Shown: in pieces, positions 7,918 to 19,136 of the stretch
Numbering within the stretch: the stretch's first letter is position 1
Layout of the letters: every line of letters begins with the position of its first letter
Assembly: GCA_017403065.1 (NCBI GenBank)
Contig: JAFQOT010000010.1
Location: 1 to 43,340, forward strand
Length of the DNA: 43,340 nucleotides
Direction of reading: 5' to 3'
From: Clostridia bacterium
GTDB taxonomy: Bacteria; Bacillota; Clostridia; Oscillospirales; Acutalibacteraceae
Made by a program: the position numbers and the translations under genes
The notes under the pieces: generated by a model
The model's database searches: none
What the model was told of the DNA's origin: nothing
Seen by the model: only the letters and a program-made list of their open reading frames with translations

Positions 7918-10014
7918 ATGTCTAAACTACTTATAATTGAATCTCCAAATAAAATTAAAAGTATTAAAAAATACCTTGGTTCTGACTATGAGGTTATGGC
8001 GACAAAGGGTCATATTCGCGATTTGCCTAAATCTAAATTAGGTGTTGATATTGAACACGGTTTTCAGCCCCAATACCTTAATATGTCGGACAAGAAGGAT
8101 GTAATAAAAGCTTTAAAAACAGCTGCGGCTAACAGTGAGCAGGTTTTGTTAGCAACCGACCCTGATAGAGAGGGTGAGGCTATTTCCTGGCATTTAGCTC
8201 AGATTTTAGCCCTTAATTTAGAGGATAAAAACCGCGTTACCTTTAACGAGATTACAAAATCGGGTGTTGAAGCAGGTATTAAAGCACCAAGAAGCTTAAA
8301 TCTTGATTTGGTAAATGCTCAGCAGGCACGCCGTATTTTAGATAGAATAGTTGGCTATAAATTAAGTCCTTTTCTTTGGAAAAAGGTTAAAAGCGGGCTT
8401 TCTGCGGGACGAGTTCAGACAGTAGCGCTTCGATTGATAGTTGAACGCGAGCGTGAAATAGAAAGCTTTGAATCACAGGAATATTGGACTATTGATGCTA
8501 AGCTTTTAAAGGGTAGAAAAAGCTTTACGGCAAAGCTTTATTCAGATAATAAGGGCGAGAGTCTTGAAACTGTGGAAAATGGCGAGATTGCGAAAAAAAT
8601 TGTCAAAAGTCTTGAAAATGCCGAGTATACGGTTACCGAAATTAAAAAAGGCAAGCGCAACCGTCAGCCTGCGCCACCCTTTATTACTTCAACAATGCAG
8701 CAAGAAGCTTCACGCAAATTAAACTTCACAGCTCTTCGCACAATGCGTGTTGCTCAACAGCTTTACGAGGGTATTGATATTAAGGGTATTGGCTCTACAG
8801 GTCTTATCACTTATATGCGTACAGATTCTTTACGTATTTCTGAAGAGGCAAGAGCCGCTGCTAATAAATTTATTATTCAAAAATACGGTGATAAATATTT
8901 ACCTTCCACACCACGTTATTTTAAATCTAAAAATAATTCTCAGGACGCTCACGAGGCTATCCGTCCTACAATGATAAGTCTGACACCTGATTCTATTAAG
9001 GATTCACTGACAGTCGAGCAATACAAACTTTATAAGCTTATTTGGGAGCGTTTTGTTGCCTCTTTAATGTCGGTTTGCGTTCAGGATACTGTAACAGCAA
9101 CCATTTCCGCAGGGGATTATGTTTTCAAAGCAAGCGGTTATTCGGTTCGTTTTGACGGATTTACAGTATTGTATGTTGAGGGTAAGGATGAGGAAACAGT
9201 AGACGAAACCTCATTACCTGATTTAGAAATAGGTGATGTTTTAAAGCTTAAAGAGTTGCTTGATAATCAGCACTTTACTCAGCCTCCAGCCCGCTATACC
9301 GAGCCTACCTTAATCAAGGCTTTAGAAGAAAACGGTATTGGAAGGCCTTCCACCTACGCGCCTGTTTTATCTAATATTATGGGCAGAGATTATATTGAGC
9401 GAATTAAAAAGTCTTTTAAGCCTACTAATTTAGGTTGTGTTATAGTAGATTTGATGACCCAGCATTTTAACAAAATATTTGATGTTAAATTCACTGCAGG
9501 TATGGAAGCAAATCTTGATAAAGTAGGTGAGGGCACTTTAAACTGGGTTGATACCATTCAAAATTTCTATGACGATTTTGATAAGCTTTATAAAAAAGCA
9601 GAAACCGAAATGGACGGTAAGAGAATAAAGGTGCCTGCCGTTGAAAGTGATGTTGTTTGTGAAAAATGCGGTAGCAAAATGGTAGTTAAATCAAGCCGAT
9701 TTGGTAAATTTTTGGCTTGCCCAAATTATCCTGAATGTAAAAATACAAAGCCTATGCCTGAGGATGAGGTAAAAACGCCCTGTCCAAAATGTGGCGCAAA
9801 GCTTTTAAAGAAAACATCAAGAAAGGGCAAAAAATTCTACGGCTGCTCAAATTATCCAAATTGTGATTTTGCCGCGCCTGGCGTGCCCACTGGGGAAAAA
9901 TGTTCTCAATGCGGTAGCTATATTATTTCAGGAATCAGAGGTAAAAATTACTGTATGAATTCCGAATGTCCATCACGACAAAAGAAAACCGCTAAAAAGG
10001 AAAAAGAAAATTGA
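7918..10014 (+). CDS. topA: DNA topoisomerase I (type IA)
   Basis: Relaxes negative supercoils by cutting one strand. 698 aa: N-terminal TOPRIM domain ([19 protein letters not shown], then [18 protein letters not shown]), the type IA core with catalytic Tyr299 in [15 protein letters not shown], and three C-terminal Cys4 zinc ribbons (CEKCGSKM...[15 protein letters not shown]...[15 protein letters not shown]...CMNSEC). The start is ATG 7918 because GGAGG at 7908-7912 precedes it; the ATG at 7906 overlaps that ribosome site. It ends in ATGA overlap with trmFO. Confidence 0.98.
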   Translation: MSKLLIIESPNKIKSIKKYLGSDYEVMATKGHIRDLPKSKLGVDIEHGFQPQYLNMSDKKDVIKALKTAAANSEQVLLATDPDREGEAISWHLAQILALNLEDKNRVTFNEITKSGVEAGIKAPRSLNLDLVNAQQARRILDRIVGYKLSPFLWKKVKSGLSAGRVQTVALRLIVEREREIESFESQEYWTIDAKLLKGRKSFTAKLYSDNKGESLETVENGEIAKKIVKSLENAEYTVTEIKKGKRNRQPAPPFITSTMQQEASRKLNFTALRTMRVAQQLYEGIDIKGIGSTGLITYMRTDSLRISEEARAAANKFIIQKYGDKYLPSTPRYFKSKNNSQDAHEAIRPTMISLTPDSIKDSLTVEQYKLYKLIWERFVASLMSVCVQDTVTATISAGDYVFKASGYSVRFDGFTVLYVEGKDEETVDETSLPDLEIGDVLKLKELLDNQHFTQPPARYTEPTLIKALEENGIGRPSTYAPVLSNIMGRDYIERIKKSFKPTNLGCVIVDLMTQHFNKIFDVKFTAGMEANLDKVGEGTLNWVDTIQNFYDDFDKLYKKAETEMDGKRIKVPAVESDVVCEKCGSKMVVKSSRFGKFLACPNYPECKNTKPMPEDEVKTPCPKCGAKLLKKTSRKGKKFYGCSNYPNCDFAAPGVPTGEKCSQCGSYIISGIRGKNYCMNSECPSRQKKTAKKEKEN

Positions 10015-11321
10015 TGAAAAAGGTTACAGTAATCGGCGCGGGACTTGCCGGCTGCGAGGCGGCTTGGCAATTAAGTCGCAGGGGAATACAGGTTGATTTA
10101 ATTGAAATGAAGCCTTTAAAAATGTCACCTGCACACCGAAATCCTTGTTTTGCCGAGCTTGTATGTTCAAATTCTTTAAAAGCCGCAAGAATTGATTCTG
10201 CGGCAGGACTTTTAAAGGAAGAAATGCGAAAATTTGGCTCTGTTTGTTTAGAGGCAGCTCAAAGCTCCTCTGTAGCTGCTGGGGGTGCTTTGGCGGTTGA
10301 TCGTAATATTTTTTCTAAGCTTATAACCGAGAAAATTAAATCCGACCCCAACATAACTGTTAAAAACGAGATTGCCACTGATTTACCTGATGACAGTGTT
10401 ACTGTTATAGCGACAGGACCCTTGACCGACGGTGCTTTAGCAGAAAAAATTGCTCAGCTTACAGGAAGTGAAAATTTAAGCTTTTATGATGCGGCGGCTC
10501 CTATTGTTACGGCAGAGAGTATAAATCATACTATAGCCTTTTCTGCATCGCGTTATGGTAGAGGAACTGATGATTATATAAATTGCCCTATGAACAAGGA
10601 GGAGTACGAGGCTTTTCACAGTGAGCTTGTAAATGCGCAGATTGCTCCTTTAAAGGAATTTGATAAGCCTGTTACGGTTTACGAGGGTTGTATGCCTATT
10701 GAAATTTTGGCAAAAAGAGGTAAGGATTCAATCCGATTCGGTCCTTTAAAGCCGGTTGGACTTATAGACCCGCGTACTAACCACAGACCGTGGGCAGTAG
10801 TTCAGCTAAGAAAAGAAAATGCCGAGGGTACCCTTTACAATTTGGTAGGATTTCAGACAAATTTAAAATTCCCTGAGCAAAAGAGGGTATTTTCCATGAT
10901 ACCCGGTCTTGAAAAGGCTGAGTTTATGCGCTACGGTGTTATGCATAGAAACTCATTTATAAACTCACCTAAGCTTTTAAATAGAAATTTATCTCTTAAA
11001 GGCTGTGAAAAAATATTTTTTGCAGGTCAGATTTCGGGTGTTGAGGGATATATGGAATCGGCTGCAAGCGGTATAATTGCTGGAATAAATGCTGCAAAAT
11101 ATGTTTTAGGCGAAAAGGCGCTTATTTTACCTGAGTTTACTATGATTGGTGCTTTGCTAAACTATATTTGTGATGAAACGGTGGAAAATTTTCAGCCTAT
11201 GGGCGCTAATTTTGGTGTTATACCACCGTTAGATGTGAAAATAAAGGATAAAAAGGAACGTTATGCTGCTTTAGCAAATAGGTCGTTAGAGTGGTTTGAC
11301 GAAAATATAAAAGAAGGATAG
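10014..11321 (+). CDS. trmFO: tRNA uracil-54 C5-methyltransferase, folate/FAD-dependent
   Basis: Makes ribothymidine at position 54 of tRNA using methylene-tetrahydrofolate and FADH2. 435 aa with an N-terminal FAD motif ([21 protein letters not shown]), the family stretch [17 protein letters not shown] with Cys51 in the position of a known catalytic cysteine, [16 protein letters not shown], and a C-terminal FAD contact [22 protein letters not shown] 10014 overlaps the topA TGA; a TTG three bases upstream is a weaker option. Placement after topA matches the Bacillus gid/trmFO locus. Confidence 0.96.
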   Translation: MKKVTVIGAGLAGCEAAWQLSRRGIQVDLIEMKPLKMSPAHRNPCFAELVCSNSLKAARIDSAAGLLKEEMRKFGSVCLEAAQSSSVAAGGALAVDRNIFSKLITEKIKSDPNITVKNEIATDLPDDSVTVIATGPLTDGALAEKIAQLTGSENLSFYDAAAPIVTAESINHTIAFSASRYGRGTDDYINCPMNKEEYEAFHSELVNAQIAPLKEFDKPVTVYEGCMPIEILAKRGKDSIRFGPLKPVGLIDPRTNHRPWAVVQLRKENAEGTLYNLVGFQTNLKFPEQKRVFSMIPGLEKAEFMRYGVMHRNSFINSPKLLNRNLSLKGCEKIFFAGQISGVEGYMESAASGIIAGINAAKYVLGEKALILPEFTMIGALLNYICDETVENFQPMGANFGVIPPLDVKIKDKKERYAALANRSLEWFDENIKEG

Positions 11322-11331
11322 GATTAACTAT

Positions 11332-12324
11332 ATGAGAGTTGTTATAGATGCATACGGCGGTGACAATGCACCTTTAGAAATTGTGAAAGGCGCGGCTTTA
11401 GCCTCCCAAGAACTTGGAGTTGATATTACCCTTACAGGTAATAAATCAGAAATACAGCAGATTATTGATGATAATAAACTGAAATTTAAGGCTTCTCTTG
11501 ATATAATTCACACAGATGATGTGATTTCTATGCACGATGACCCAACTACACTTTTGAAAGCACATAAGGAAAGCTCTATGGCATTAGCCTTTAAGGAGCT
11601 TGCTGAGGACAGGGCAGATGCTTTTGTTTCAGCCGGCTCAACAGGCGCTGTTGTTGTAGGGGGAACTCTCATTATAAAACGTATTAAGGGAATTAAAAGA
11701 CCTGCCTTGGCGGGACTTATACCATCACCTAAAGGTCATTATATGCTGATGGATATGGGAGCAAATGCGGAGTGTCGTCCTGAAATGCTGCAGCAATTCG
11801 GCATTATGGCAAGCGCATATCTTAACTGTGTTGAGGGTATTGAAAATCCGTCTGTTGCCCTATTAAATATAGGTACAGAGGATACAAAGGGAAGTGAGCT
11901 TCAAAAGGAAGCATATCAGTTACTTAAAAATTCACCTATAAATTTTGTTGGAAATATTGAATCACGTGAAATGCCAAAGGGTGTTTGTGACGCTGTTATA
12001 ACCGACGGTTTTACTGGCAATATTGCTTTAAAACTTATTGAAGGTACAGCTACTACATTTTTTAAACTGATAAAAAATGTACTTTACAAAAACATATTTA
12101 ATAAGCTTGCGGCTTTGGTTATTAAAAAGGATTTATATTCAATTAAGAGTATGATGGATAGCTCCGAGGTAGGTGGAGCACCTCTTTTAGGTGTTAAAAA
12201 GCCTGTTATTAAGGCTCACGGAAGCTCTGATGCCAAGGCGATTAAAAATGCAGTTAAACAGGCGGTACTCTTTACTCAAAACGGTGTTATTGAAAAAATA
12301 TCAAATAATTTAATTGTAGAATAA
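11332..12324 (+). CDS. plsX: Phosphate acyltransferase PlsX
   Basis: Converts acyl-ACP to acyl-phosphate at the start of phospholipid synthesis; a peripheral membrane enzyme. 330 aa beginning MRVVIDAYGGDNAPLEIVKGA, with DAFVSAGSTGAVVVGG, MDMGANAECRPEMLQQF and AVITDGFTGNIALKL, all PlsX hallmarks. The next gene is rnc, 11 nt away. The acyl-carrier-protein gene that often sits between plsX and rnc is absent here. Confidence 0.97.
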   Translation: MRVVIDAYGGDNAPLEIVKGAALASQELGVDITLTGNKSEIQQIIDDNKLKFKASLDIIHTDDVISMHDDPTTLLKAHKESSMALAFKELAEDRADAFVSAGSTGAVVVGGTLIIKRIKGIKRPALAGLIPSPKGHYMLMDMGANAECRPEMLQQFGIMASAYLNCVEGIENPSVALLNIGTEDTKGSELQKEAYQLLKNSPINFVGNIESREMPKGVCDAVITDGFTGNIALKLIEGTATTFFKLIKNVLYKNIFNKLAALVIKKDLYSIKSMMDSSEVGGAPLLGVKKPVIKAHGSSDAKAIKNAVKQAVLFTQNGVIEKISNNLIVE

Positions 12325-12335
12325 GGAATTTATAA

Positions 12336-13016
12336 ATGGACAGTTTGGAAAATAAACTTAATTATAAATTTAATAATAAAGCTCTTTTGTTAAACGCATT
12401 GACCCATTCTTCATATGCTAATGAGGTTAGAAAAGGAATTACATCTAACGAAAGATTAGAATTTTTAGGTGATTCTGTGCTTTCGATTATTGTATCTGAT
12501 TATTTGTTTAAAAACTTTCCCAATATGCCTGAGGGAGAGCTGACAAAGCTGAGAGCCTCGTTAGTATGTGAAAAATCTCTTTGCGGATTTTCACGCTCTC
12601 TTGATATAGGCAGTTATTTAAAACTGGGCAAGGGCGAAGACAAGGGCGGTGGCAGAGAAAGAGATTCTATTTTAGCTGACGCTTTTGAGGCGGTTTTAGC
12701 CGCAATGTATCTTGATGGAGGTATGGAGGTAGCAAGGAAACACGTGCTGCGTTTCGTTTTACCTGAGCTTGAGCATACTGATGATGAGGTGTTTAAGGAC
12801 TATAAAACTGCTTTACAGGAAATTATTCAGCGTAATCCTGAGGAATCGGTTACATATATTTTAACTGATGAAACAGGTCCTGACCATAACAAGCAGTTTA
12901 CGGTTGAGGTTCATCTCAACTCCAACGTAATCGGTAGCGGAAGAGGAAAATCCAAAAAACAGGCTGAACAAATGGCGGCCAAACAGGCTTTACACTTGAT
13001 GGGTGCCGATATATGA
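12336..13016 (+). CDS. rnc: Ribonuclease III
   Basis: Cleaves double-stranded RNA in rRNA maturation and mRNA turnover. 226 aa: RNase III domain with the signature NERLEFLGDSVLSIIVSDYLF (from residue 38) and the second acidic motif DSILADAFEAVLAAMYLDGG, then a double-stranded RNA-binding domain at about 155-226 ending SKKQAEQMAAKQALHLMG. The rnc-(radical SAM)-smc-ftsY order resembles that of other Clostridia. The TGA overlaps the next ATG. Confidence 0.97.
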   Translation: MDSLENKLNYKFNNKALLLNALTHSSYANEVRKGITSNERLEFLGDSVLSIIVSDYLFKNFPNMPEGELTKLRASLVCEKSLCGFSRSLDIGSYLKLGKGEDKGGGRERDSILADAFEAVLAAMYLDGGMEVARKHVLRFVLPELEHTDDEVFKDYKTALQEIIQRNPEESVTYILTDETGPDHNKQFTVEVHLNSNVIGSGRGKSKKQAEQMAAKQALHLMGADI

Positions 13017-14011
13017 TTAAAGGGCATTCTAATATTTCAATCTTTGTTCCTCATATCGGCTGTCCCAACAAATGCAGCTTTTGTAATCAAAGGCATATAA
13101 CAGGTACATTTAAGGCGCCTCGTTATGCTGATGTTGCCAAGGCGGTAAAGCTTGCAAAAACCTCTAAAAATTATGATCCCAAAACTACAGAAATTGCTTT
13201 TTTCGGCGGCAGCTTTACAGCTATCAACAGAAATTATATGGAAGATTTATTAAAGGCGGCGGCTGTTTTTGTTGAAAACGGGGATGTTTCAGGTATAAGA
13301 ATTTCTACCAGACCTGACGCAATAGATGAAGAAATTTTGCATCTTTTAAAAAAATATCACGTCACGGCTATAGAGCTTGGAGCTCAAAGCCTTAATGACA
13401 GGGTATTGCGAATGAATAATCGAGGTCATAAAACAAGCGATGTGTATAACGCCTCTGCCTTAATTAAAGAATACGGGTTTGAGTTGGGACTTCAGATTAT
13501 GACAGGTCTTTTTGGAGATAGTGACAGCTCTGCAATCCGTACTGCCCAAAGGGTTATAGAAATTGCTCCTGACACAGTAAGAATTTATCCTACAATAGTT
13601 TTGAAGGATACCGATTTGGCGGCATTGTATATGGATAAAATTTATATGCCCCAAACCTTAGAAAGCGCTGTGGATTTAGCATCAAAATTATATATAATGT
13701 TTACCAAAAATAATATAAAGGTAATAAGATTAGGTCTTCATTCTATTGAAAAGGAAGCCTATCTTGCTGGTCCGTGGCATCCTGCTTTCAGTGAGCTGTG
13801 TCTGTCAAGAATAATGCTTGGTAAAGTGCTTAAGCAGTTAAAACAAAAAGGCAAATATATTATATATGTTTCTAAATCGGATGTATCTAAGATGATAGGT
13901 CAGAAAAAAAGCAACCTTTTGCATTTAAGCTCTTTAGGTTATGAATGCAAGGTAAAGGAAAAGGAAAATTTAGGTAGTTTAGAAATCGCCATAGAGAAGG
14001 AGAAGGAATAA
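13013..14011 (+). CDS. Radical SAM protein, Elp3-like (COG1243-type)
   Basis: 332 aa. The N-terminus has a radical SAM cluster motif of CX3CX2C type, Cys17-Cys21-Cys24 in IGCPNKCSFCNQ, with the following FFGGSFTAI and IELGAQSLND segments shared with Elp3-type enzymes. It lacks an acetyltransferase domain and is much shorter than true Elp3. In Clostridia this protein commonly sits between rnc and smc. Its reaction is unknown to me; a tRNA or other RNA modification role is only suggested by relatives. It overlaps rnc by 4 nt and smc by 1 nt. Confidence 0.85.
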   Translation: MIKGHSNISIFVPHIGCPNKCSFCNQRHITGTFKAPRYADVAKAVKLAKTSKNYDPKTTEIAFFGGSFTAINRNYMEDLLKAAAVFVENGDVSGIRISTRPDAIDEEILHLLKKYHVTAIELGAQSLNDRVLRMNNRGHKTSDVYNASALIKEYGFELGLQIMTGLFGDSDSSAIRTAQRVIEIAPDTVRIYPTIVLKDTDLAALYMDKIYMPQTLESAVDLASKLYIMFTKNNIKVIRLGLHSIEKEAYLAGPWHPAFSELCLSRIMLGKVLKQLKQKGKYIIYVSKSDVSKMIGQKKSNLLHLSSLGYECKVKEKENLGSLEIAIEKEKE

Positions 14012-17000
14012 TGCTTTTAAGCTCAATTCAAATTCAGGGTTTTAAGTCCTTTGCAGACAAAACTGTCTTAAAATTCGGCAAAGGTGTAACCGCTGTTGTA
14101 GGACCTAACGGTAGCGGAAAGAGTAATATTTCAGATGCTGTGCGTTGGGTTTTAGGAGAGCAGTCTACAAAAAGTCTTCGCGGACAATCTATGGAGGATG
14201 TTATTTTTTCAGGTACTGAGAACAGACGTCCCCACGGTTTTTGTGAGGTAACTCTTAATATTGATAATTCAGACAGAACCTTGAATTTTGATAATGATTC
14301 GGTTTCTATTACACGTAGATATTACCGTTCACATGAAAGCGAATATTCTATAAATGGTGTTTCGGTGCGACTTAAGGATATTCATGAACTATTTATGGAT
14401 ACAGGTCTTGGACGTGACGGTTATTCTATGATAGGTCAGGGAAAAATTGACAATATTATTAGCTCTAAATCAGGTGAACGCCGTGATATTTTTGAGGAGG
14501 CTTCTGGTATTTCTAAGTACCGATACAGAAAAATTGAAGCTGAAAGAAAATTACAGGGCGCTGAAGAAAATTTGCTTAGGCTACACGACATTCTGGATGA
14601 ATTAGAATCCAGAGTGGGACCTTTAGCAGAGCAAAGTCGTAAGGCTGAGAAGTTTTTACAACTTGCAAAGGAGAAAAAAGAGCTTGAAATCGGTCTTTGG
14701 CTTTACACATTAAACAATTCAAAAGAAGCATTACGCGCTCAGGAAAGCAAAATTGCTGCTGCTCAGTTATCTTATAAAGAAATTGAGGAGGCTTTGGCTG
14801 ATTTTGACCGTAAAACCGAACAAAACACATCTTATTTTGCTAAATTAACCTCTGATATTGAGGGTGAAAGATTAAATATTTCATCTACTAATGAGGAAAT
14901 TGTCAAGCTTGGCGGCGATATTACCGTTTTAAAGAATAATATCGAGCATAATCTTGAAAATATCAAACAGTTAAACGAAGAAAAAACAATGCTTTCTTCT
15001 TCGGATACAGAAGCCTTAGCTGAAATTCAGGCTAAAAAGGCTATAATAATTGAAAAAACAGAGCAAAAGAACAGTCTTGAGGAAAAGCTTCGTCGGTTAG
15101 AGGAGCAGCTTTCTGAGCTTTTGACCGACAGCGATTCTATTTCAAGAAAAATAGAGGGACAGATTAAAGAGCTTAATATTCTCTCTTCTGAAAGCGCTGA
15201 TATGCGAGTTATTAAGGTGACTGCCGATACTGCCGTTGAGCAAATTACCGCAAGAGAAGTCTCGACAGAGGATATTTTAAATCAATACAATATAGATTTA
15301 GAAAAGCTTGATAATGAATTTAACCAAACAAACGAAATGGTAAAGGTTTTGGATGAAAATACTGAGGGGCTTAAAAATTCCCTAAAGGGTTATCAGATGA
15401 GGCTTGATTCCAAACAAAAAAAGGTAAACGAGCTTAAAGAAAATCTGGATAATATTCATCTTGACATTGAGGCTAAAAAACGACGCGTTCAAATTCTTAA
15501 GGAATTAGATAACAATATGGAGGGCTTTGGCCACTCTGTAAAGGCTGTAATGTCACAGGCAGAAACTGGACTTTTAAAGGGCATTTGCGGTCCTGTTTCC
15601 AAGCTTATCAAGGTTGAGCGAGAATATAGCACGGCAGTTGAAACGGCTTTAGCATCGGCAATTCAGAATATTATAACCGAAACCGAGACCGACGCTAAGC
15701 GCGCTATAAATTACTTAAAAACCTCTAAGGCAGGACGGGCTACGTTTTTGCCTGTCGCAACAATCAAAGCCCGCGAATTTAAAGAACAGGGCTTTGAGGA
15801 TATGCTTGGATTTGTGGGAATTGCAAGCGATTTAATTGAGTGTGACGGCAAATACCGTGAAATAATCAAGTATCTTTTAGGTGGCGCAGTGGTTGCTGAG
15901 GATATTGATTCAGCCGCTTTAATCGCTAAAAAATACGGTTATAGAATAAAGGTTGTTTCACTTGACGGTCAGGTGATAAATCCAGGCGGTTCTTTAACAG
16001 GCGGTTCTTTGGTCAAAAATGCCGGACTTTTAAGCCGCGCATCTGATATTGAAAAGCTTGAAGAGGATATTAAAAAGCTTTCTGAAAAGCAAAAAACCAT
16101 TAGCAACGATTTGTCTTTAGCAAATACGGAAGTTTCTAAGGTTGAAGCTGATATTACCGCATTTAATGCTGAGATATCTACAGCAAATGAGGATAAAATA
16201 AGAGCTTTATCTGAGCTTAAGCGTATTGATGATTTAAGAAATAATATTAAATCTGCTGTTTCTCAGATACAGGCGGAACACAAAACAAACAATGAAAAGC
16301 TGATTTCTTTAAGAGAAGAAGCTCTTAAGGCAACAGAACGAATTGCTGAAATCGATTTAAAGAAATCATCAATTCAAGCCGAAATTGATAAGATGACAGG
16401 CGGTAGAGATAATCTTAATGAAATCCGCGAGGGCATATCTACAGATATTACCTCAACAAAACTTTCAATAATAGAGCTTCAAAAGGACGTTGAGGCGGAT
16501 ACATTATCTGCCGATAATTTACAAAATCTTATTGCTACAAGAGGCAAACGCTCTGATGAAATCGACCTTTTAATCGGTCAGTTTAATGTAAAAAACACCG
16601 CTTTAAATCAAGAAATTTGCGATATCGAGGCTAATATTTCAAGAAAGAGGGAACTAATAAATATTAGCGAGAAAAATATTGAAGATATGCTTGAAAAGCG
16701 TAATCAGACCGAAAAAGCAGGTGTTGAGCTTCGTTCAAGCGAGCGTGAAAAAACAATGCTTCGTGAAAAAATCGGCGGAGAATTAGCCCGTCTTACCGAG
16801 CGTAAAGAAGTTATGCTAAAGGAATATGATGAGGTTATCAGAAAGCTATACGACGAATACGAGCTTACAAGAAGCGAGGCTGAAAAAATCGGTATTGAAA
16901 TTGAAAAGCCTGCCGAAGCTCGCAAGAGTCTTGCAGAGGTTAAGGGTAAAATCCGTAATCTCGGTAATGTTAATGTTTCTGCTATTGAGGAATACAAAGA

Positions 17001-17592
17001 GGTTAAGGAAAGATATGATTTTCTGTCAGAGCAAATTCGTGACGTAGAAAATACACGCAGCGAGCTTTACAAGCTTATAAATCAGCTTACAACCCAAATG
17101 CGAGATATTTTCACAGAAGGCTTTGCTAAAATTAACGAGAACTTTTCTAAAACCTTTGTTGAACTATTTGGCGGCGGAACAGCAAGTCTTTCACTTAGCG
17201 ACCCTGACAATATTTTGGAAAGCGGAATCGATATAAACGTTAAGCTTCCAGGCAAAAATGTTCCCAGTCTTGACGGTCTTTCAGGCGGTGAAAAGGCTCT
17301 TATTGCCTTATCTATCTATTTTTCAATTATGCGTGTAAACGCACCGCCATTCTGCTTCTTGGACGAGGTTGATACCGCTCTTGACGATATTAACGTTGAC
17401 CGTTTTGCAGATTATATGAAAAAATCTGATTTTGCTACCCAATTTATCTGTGTAACACATCGTCGCGGTACTATGGAAGCTGCTGATATGCTCTACGGTG
17501 TTACAATGCAGGAAAAGGGTGTTACAAGACTGCTTGAGCTAAATGTGGCAGAGCTTGAAAAGAAACTTTTAGAAAATAATCAGACGGCTTAG
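14011..17592 (+). CDS. smc: Chromosome partition protein SMC
   Basis: 1193 aa, the normal SMC length. Walker A is GPNGSGKSN (from residue 31). Two long coiled coils flank a globular hinge at about 510-665 (GICGPVSKLIKVEREYSTAVETA to GGSLTGGSL). The C-terminal ABC signature is LSGGEK (1090-1095), with Walker B FCFLDEVDTALDD and catalytic Asp1118/Glu1119. It forms an ATP-driven DNA loop extruder with ScpA/ScpB; those genes are not in this window. It is followed by ftsY, as in Bacillus. Confidence 0.98.
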   Translation: MLLSSIQIQGFKSFADKTVLKFGKGVTAVVGPNGSGKSNISDAVRWVLGEQSTKSLRGQSMEDVIFSGTENRRPHGFCEVTLNIDNSDRTLNFDNDSVSITRRYYRSHESEYSINGVSVRLKDIHELFMDTGLGRDGYSMIGQGKIDNIISSKSGERRDIFEEASGISKYRYRKIEAERKLQGAEENLLRLHDILDELESRVGPLAEQSRKAEKFLQLAKEKKELEIGLWLYTLNNSKEALRAQESKIAAAQLSYKEIEEALADFDRKTEQNTSYFAKLTSDIEGERLNISSTNEEIVKLGGDITVLKNNIEHNLENIKQLNEEKTMLSSSDTEALAEIQAKKAIIIEKTEQKNSLEEKLRRLEEQLSELLTDSDSISRKIEGQIKELNILSSESADMRVIKVTADTAVEQITAREVSTEDILNQYNIDLEKLDNEFNQTNEMVKVLDENTEGLKNSLKGYQMRLDSKQKKVNELKENLDNIHLDIEAKKRRVQILKELDNNMEGFGHSVKAVMSQAETGLLKGICGPVSKLIKVEREYSTAVETALASAIQNIITETETDAKRAINYLKTSKAGRATFLPVATIKAREFKEQGFEDMLGFVGIASDLIECDGKYREIIKYLLGGAVVAEDIDSAALIAKKYGYRIKVVSLDGQVINPGGSLTGGSLVKNAGLLSRASDIEKLEEDIKKLSEKQKTISNDLSLANTEVSKVEADITAFNAEISTANEDKIRALSELKRIDDLRNNIKSAVSQIQAEHKTNNEKLISLREEALKATERIAEIDLKKSSIQAEIDKMTGGRDNLNEIREGISTDITSTKLSIIELQKDVEADTLSADNLQNLIATRGKRSDEIDLLIGQFNVKNTALNQEICDIEANISRKRELINISEKNIEDMLEKRNQTEKAGVELRSSEREKTMLREKIGGELARLTERKEVMLKEYDEVIRKLYDEYELTRSEAEKIGIEIEKPAEARKSLAEVKGKIRNLGNVNVSAIEEYKEVKERYDFLSEQIRDVENTRSELYKLINQLTTQMRDIFTEGFAKINENFSKTFVELFGGGTASLSLSDPDNILESGIDINVKLPGKNVPSLDGLSGGEKALIALSIYFSIMRVNAPPFCFLDEVDTALDDINVDRFADYMKKSDFATQFICVTHRRGTMEAADMLYGVTMQEKGVTRLLELNVAELEKKLLENNQTA

Positions 17593-17622
17593 ACCACAGT
17601 AGTATGAAATTAGGAGTTATTT

Positions 17623-18543
17623 ATGGGATTTTTCAGTAAAATTAAAGAGGGTCTAAAAAAAACCCGTAATTCTATTGCAGACAGTGTAACCGGAGTGATT
17701 AACAGCTTTACAAAAATTGATGAGGATTTGTTTGAAGAGCTGGAGGAAATTCTTATAATGTCTGATATAGGGGTTAACACCTCAACCCAGATTTGTGATA
17801 TTTTACGCAAAAAGATTAAGGAAACAGGGGTTACAGACCCTGCCTTGATTAAAAATATGCTAAAGGAAATTATCGCTGAAATTTTAGGTGAGGATGAAGG
17901 CTTAAACCTTGAAACTAAACCGTCGGTAATACTTGTAATCGGGGTAAACGGCGTAGGAAAAACCACTTCTATAGGTAAAATTTCCGCTCAGCTTAAAGCA
18001 GAAGGTAAAAAGGTCGTTTTAGGCGCGGCGGATACTTTCCGTGCTGCTGCTATAGACCAATTAGGTATTTGGGCGCAGCGCGCAGGAGTTACAATGGTAA
18101 AAAGCGTAGAGGGAACTGACCCTGCTTCAGTTGTGTTTGATACCATTGCTTCAGCAAGGGCTCAAAAGGCAGATGTAATAATTTGCGATACTGCAGGTCG
18201 ACTACACAACAAGAAAAATCTTATGGATGAGCTTGCAAAAATCAACCGTGTTATTAGCAGAGAATTGCCTGATTCTTCGGTTGAAACCCTTTTGGTGCTT
18301 GACGCTGCAACAGGTCAAAACGCGGTAAATCAAGCTAAGGAATTTAAAAATGTTACAGATATTACAGGTATAGTTTTAACAAAGCTTGACGGTACTGCAA
18401 AGGGCGGTATAATTATACCTATTAAAAATGAATTAGGAATTCCCGTTAAATTTGTAGGTGTAGGTGAGGGTATTGACGATTTACAGCCCTTTAACGCTGA
18501 GGAATTTGTTGATGGAATTTTTGAAACAGAGGAAAATATATGA
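17623..18543 (+). CDS. ftsY: Signal recognition particle receptor FtsY
   Basis: 306 aa, comprising the NG domain with almost no acidic N-terminal extension. The GTPase motifs are GVNGVGKTT (residues 107-115), [25 protein letters not shown] and [10 protein letters not shown]. It is the membrane-associated receptor that docks SRP-ribosome complexes at the Sec translocon. A good ribosome site (TTAGGAG) precedes the ATG. The stop overlaps rdgB by 4 nt. Confidence 0.97.
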   Translation: MGFFSKIKEGLKKTRNSIADSVTGVINSFTKIDEDLFEELEEILIMSDIGVNTSTQICDILRKKIKETGVTDPALIKNMLKEIIAEILGEDEGLNLETKPSVILVIGVNGVGKTTSIGKISAQLKAEGKKVVLGAADTFRAAAIDQLGIWAQRAGVTMVKSVEGTDPASVVFDTIASARAQKADVIICDTAGRLHNKKNLMDELAKINRVISRELPDSSVETLLVLDAATGQNAVNQAKEFKNVTDITGIVLTKLDGTAKGGIIIPIKNELGIPVKFVGVGEGIDDLQPFNAEEFVDGIFETEENI

Positions 18544-19133
18544 AAATTTTTATAGCTACTAAAAACAAACATAAATTAAAAGAGCTTGAACGTATTTTAA
18601 CACCAATGGGCTTTGATGTTGTTAGTGAAAATGATTTAAAAGCCCCGCTTGATGAGGTTGACGAAACAGGGACAACCTATGAAGAAAATGCTCTTTTAAA
18701 GGCTCGTTCAGGCTATAAAGCAACAGGTCTTATAACTGTTGCTGATGATTCTGGACTTAGCGTTGATATTTTAGATGGCGCTCCGGGACTATATTCGGCT
18801 CGCTATTCAGGACAAGGTGCCACCTATGCTTCAAATAACGATAAGCTTTTAGCCGCATTAAAGGATGTACCTATGGAAAAACGTACAGCAAAATTCGTTT
18901 CATCTGTGGCTTGTGTTTTTCCTGATGGCAGAGAATTTACCGTTCGCGGCGAGTGTGAGGGCTATGTAGCAACAGAGCCTTCAGGCGAGGGTGGATTTGG
19001 ATATGACCCTATATTTGTTTGTGAGTCTGGCTGTTATGCCAAGCTTTCACCTGAGAAAAAGGACAAGGTCAGCCATAGAGGAAAGGCTTTGCGTTTATTT
19101 AAAACAGAATTGTCAAAGTATATTAAGGAGTAA
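18540..19133 (+). CDS. rdgB: dITP/XTP pyrophosphatase (RdgB/HAM1 family)
   Basis: Hydrolyses non-canonical purine nucleoside triphosphates (ITP, dITP, XTP) so they are not incorporated into nucleic acids. 197 aa with the family N-terminus [54 protein letters not shown] and GGFGYDPIF. ATGA overlap with ftsY. Length and motifs are complete. Confidence 0.97.
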   Translation: MKIFIATKNKHKLKELERILTPMGFDVVSENDLKAPLDEVDETGTTYEENALLKARSGYKATGLITVADDSGLSVDILDGAPGLYSARYSGQGATYASNNDKLLAALKDVPMEKRTAKFVSSVACVFPDGREFTVRGECEGYVATEPSGEGGFGYDPIFVCESGCYAKLSPEKKDKVSHRGKALRLFKTELSKYIKE

Positions 19134-19136
19134 TTT

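Noticed and set aside
16704..16997. 97-aa minus-strand frame inside smc
   Set aside because: It is the complement of the coiled-coil region (Ser/Ile/Leu-rich shadow of Glu/Lys codons), with no ribosome site or homologue recognised.
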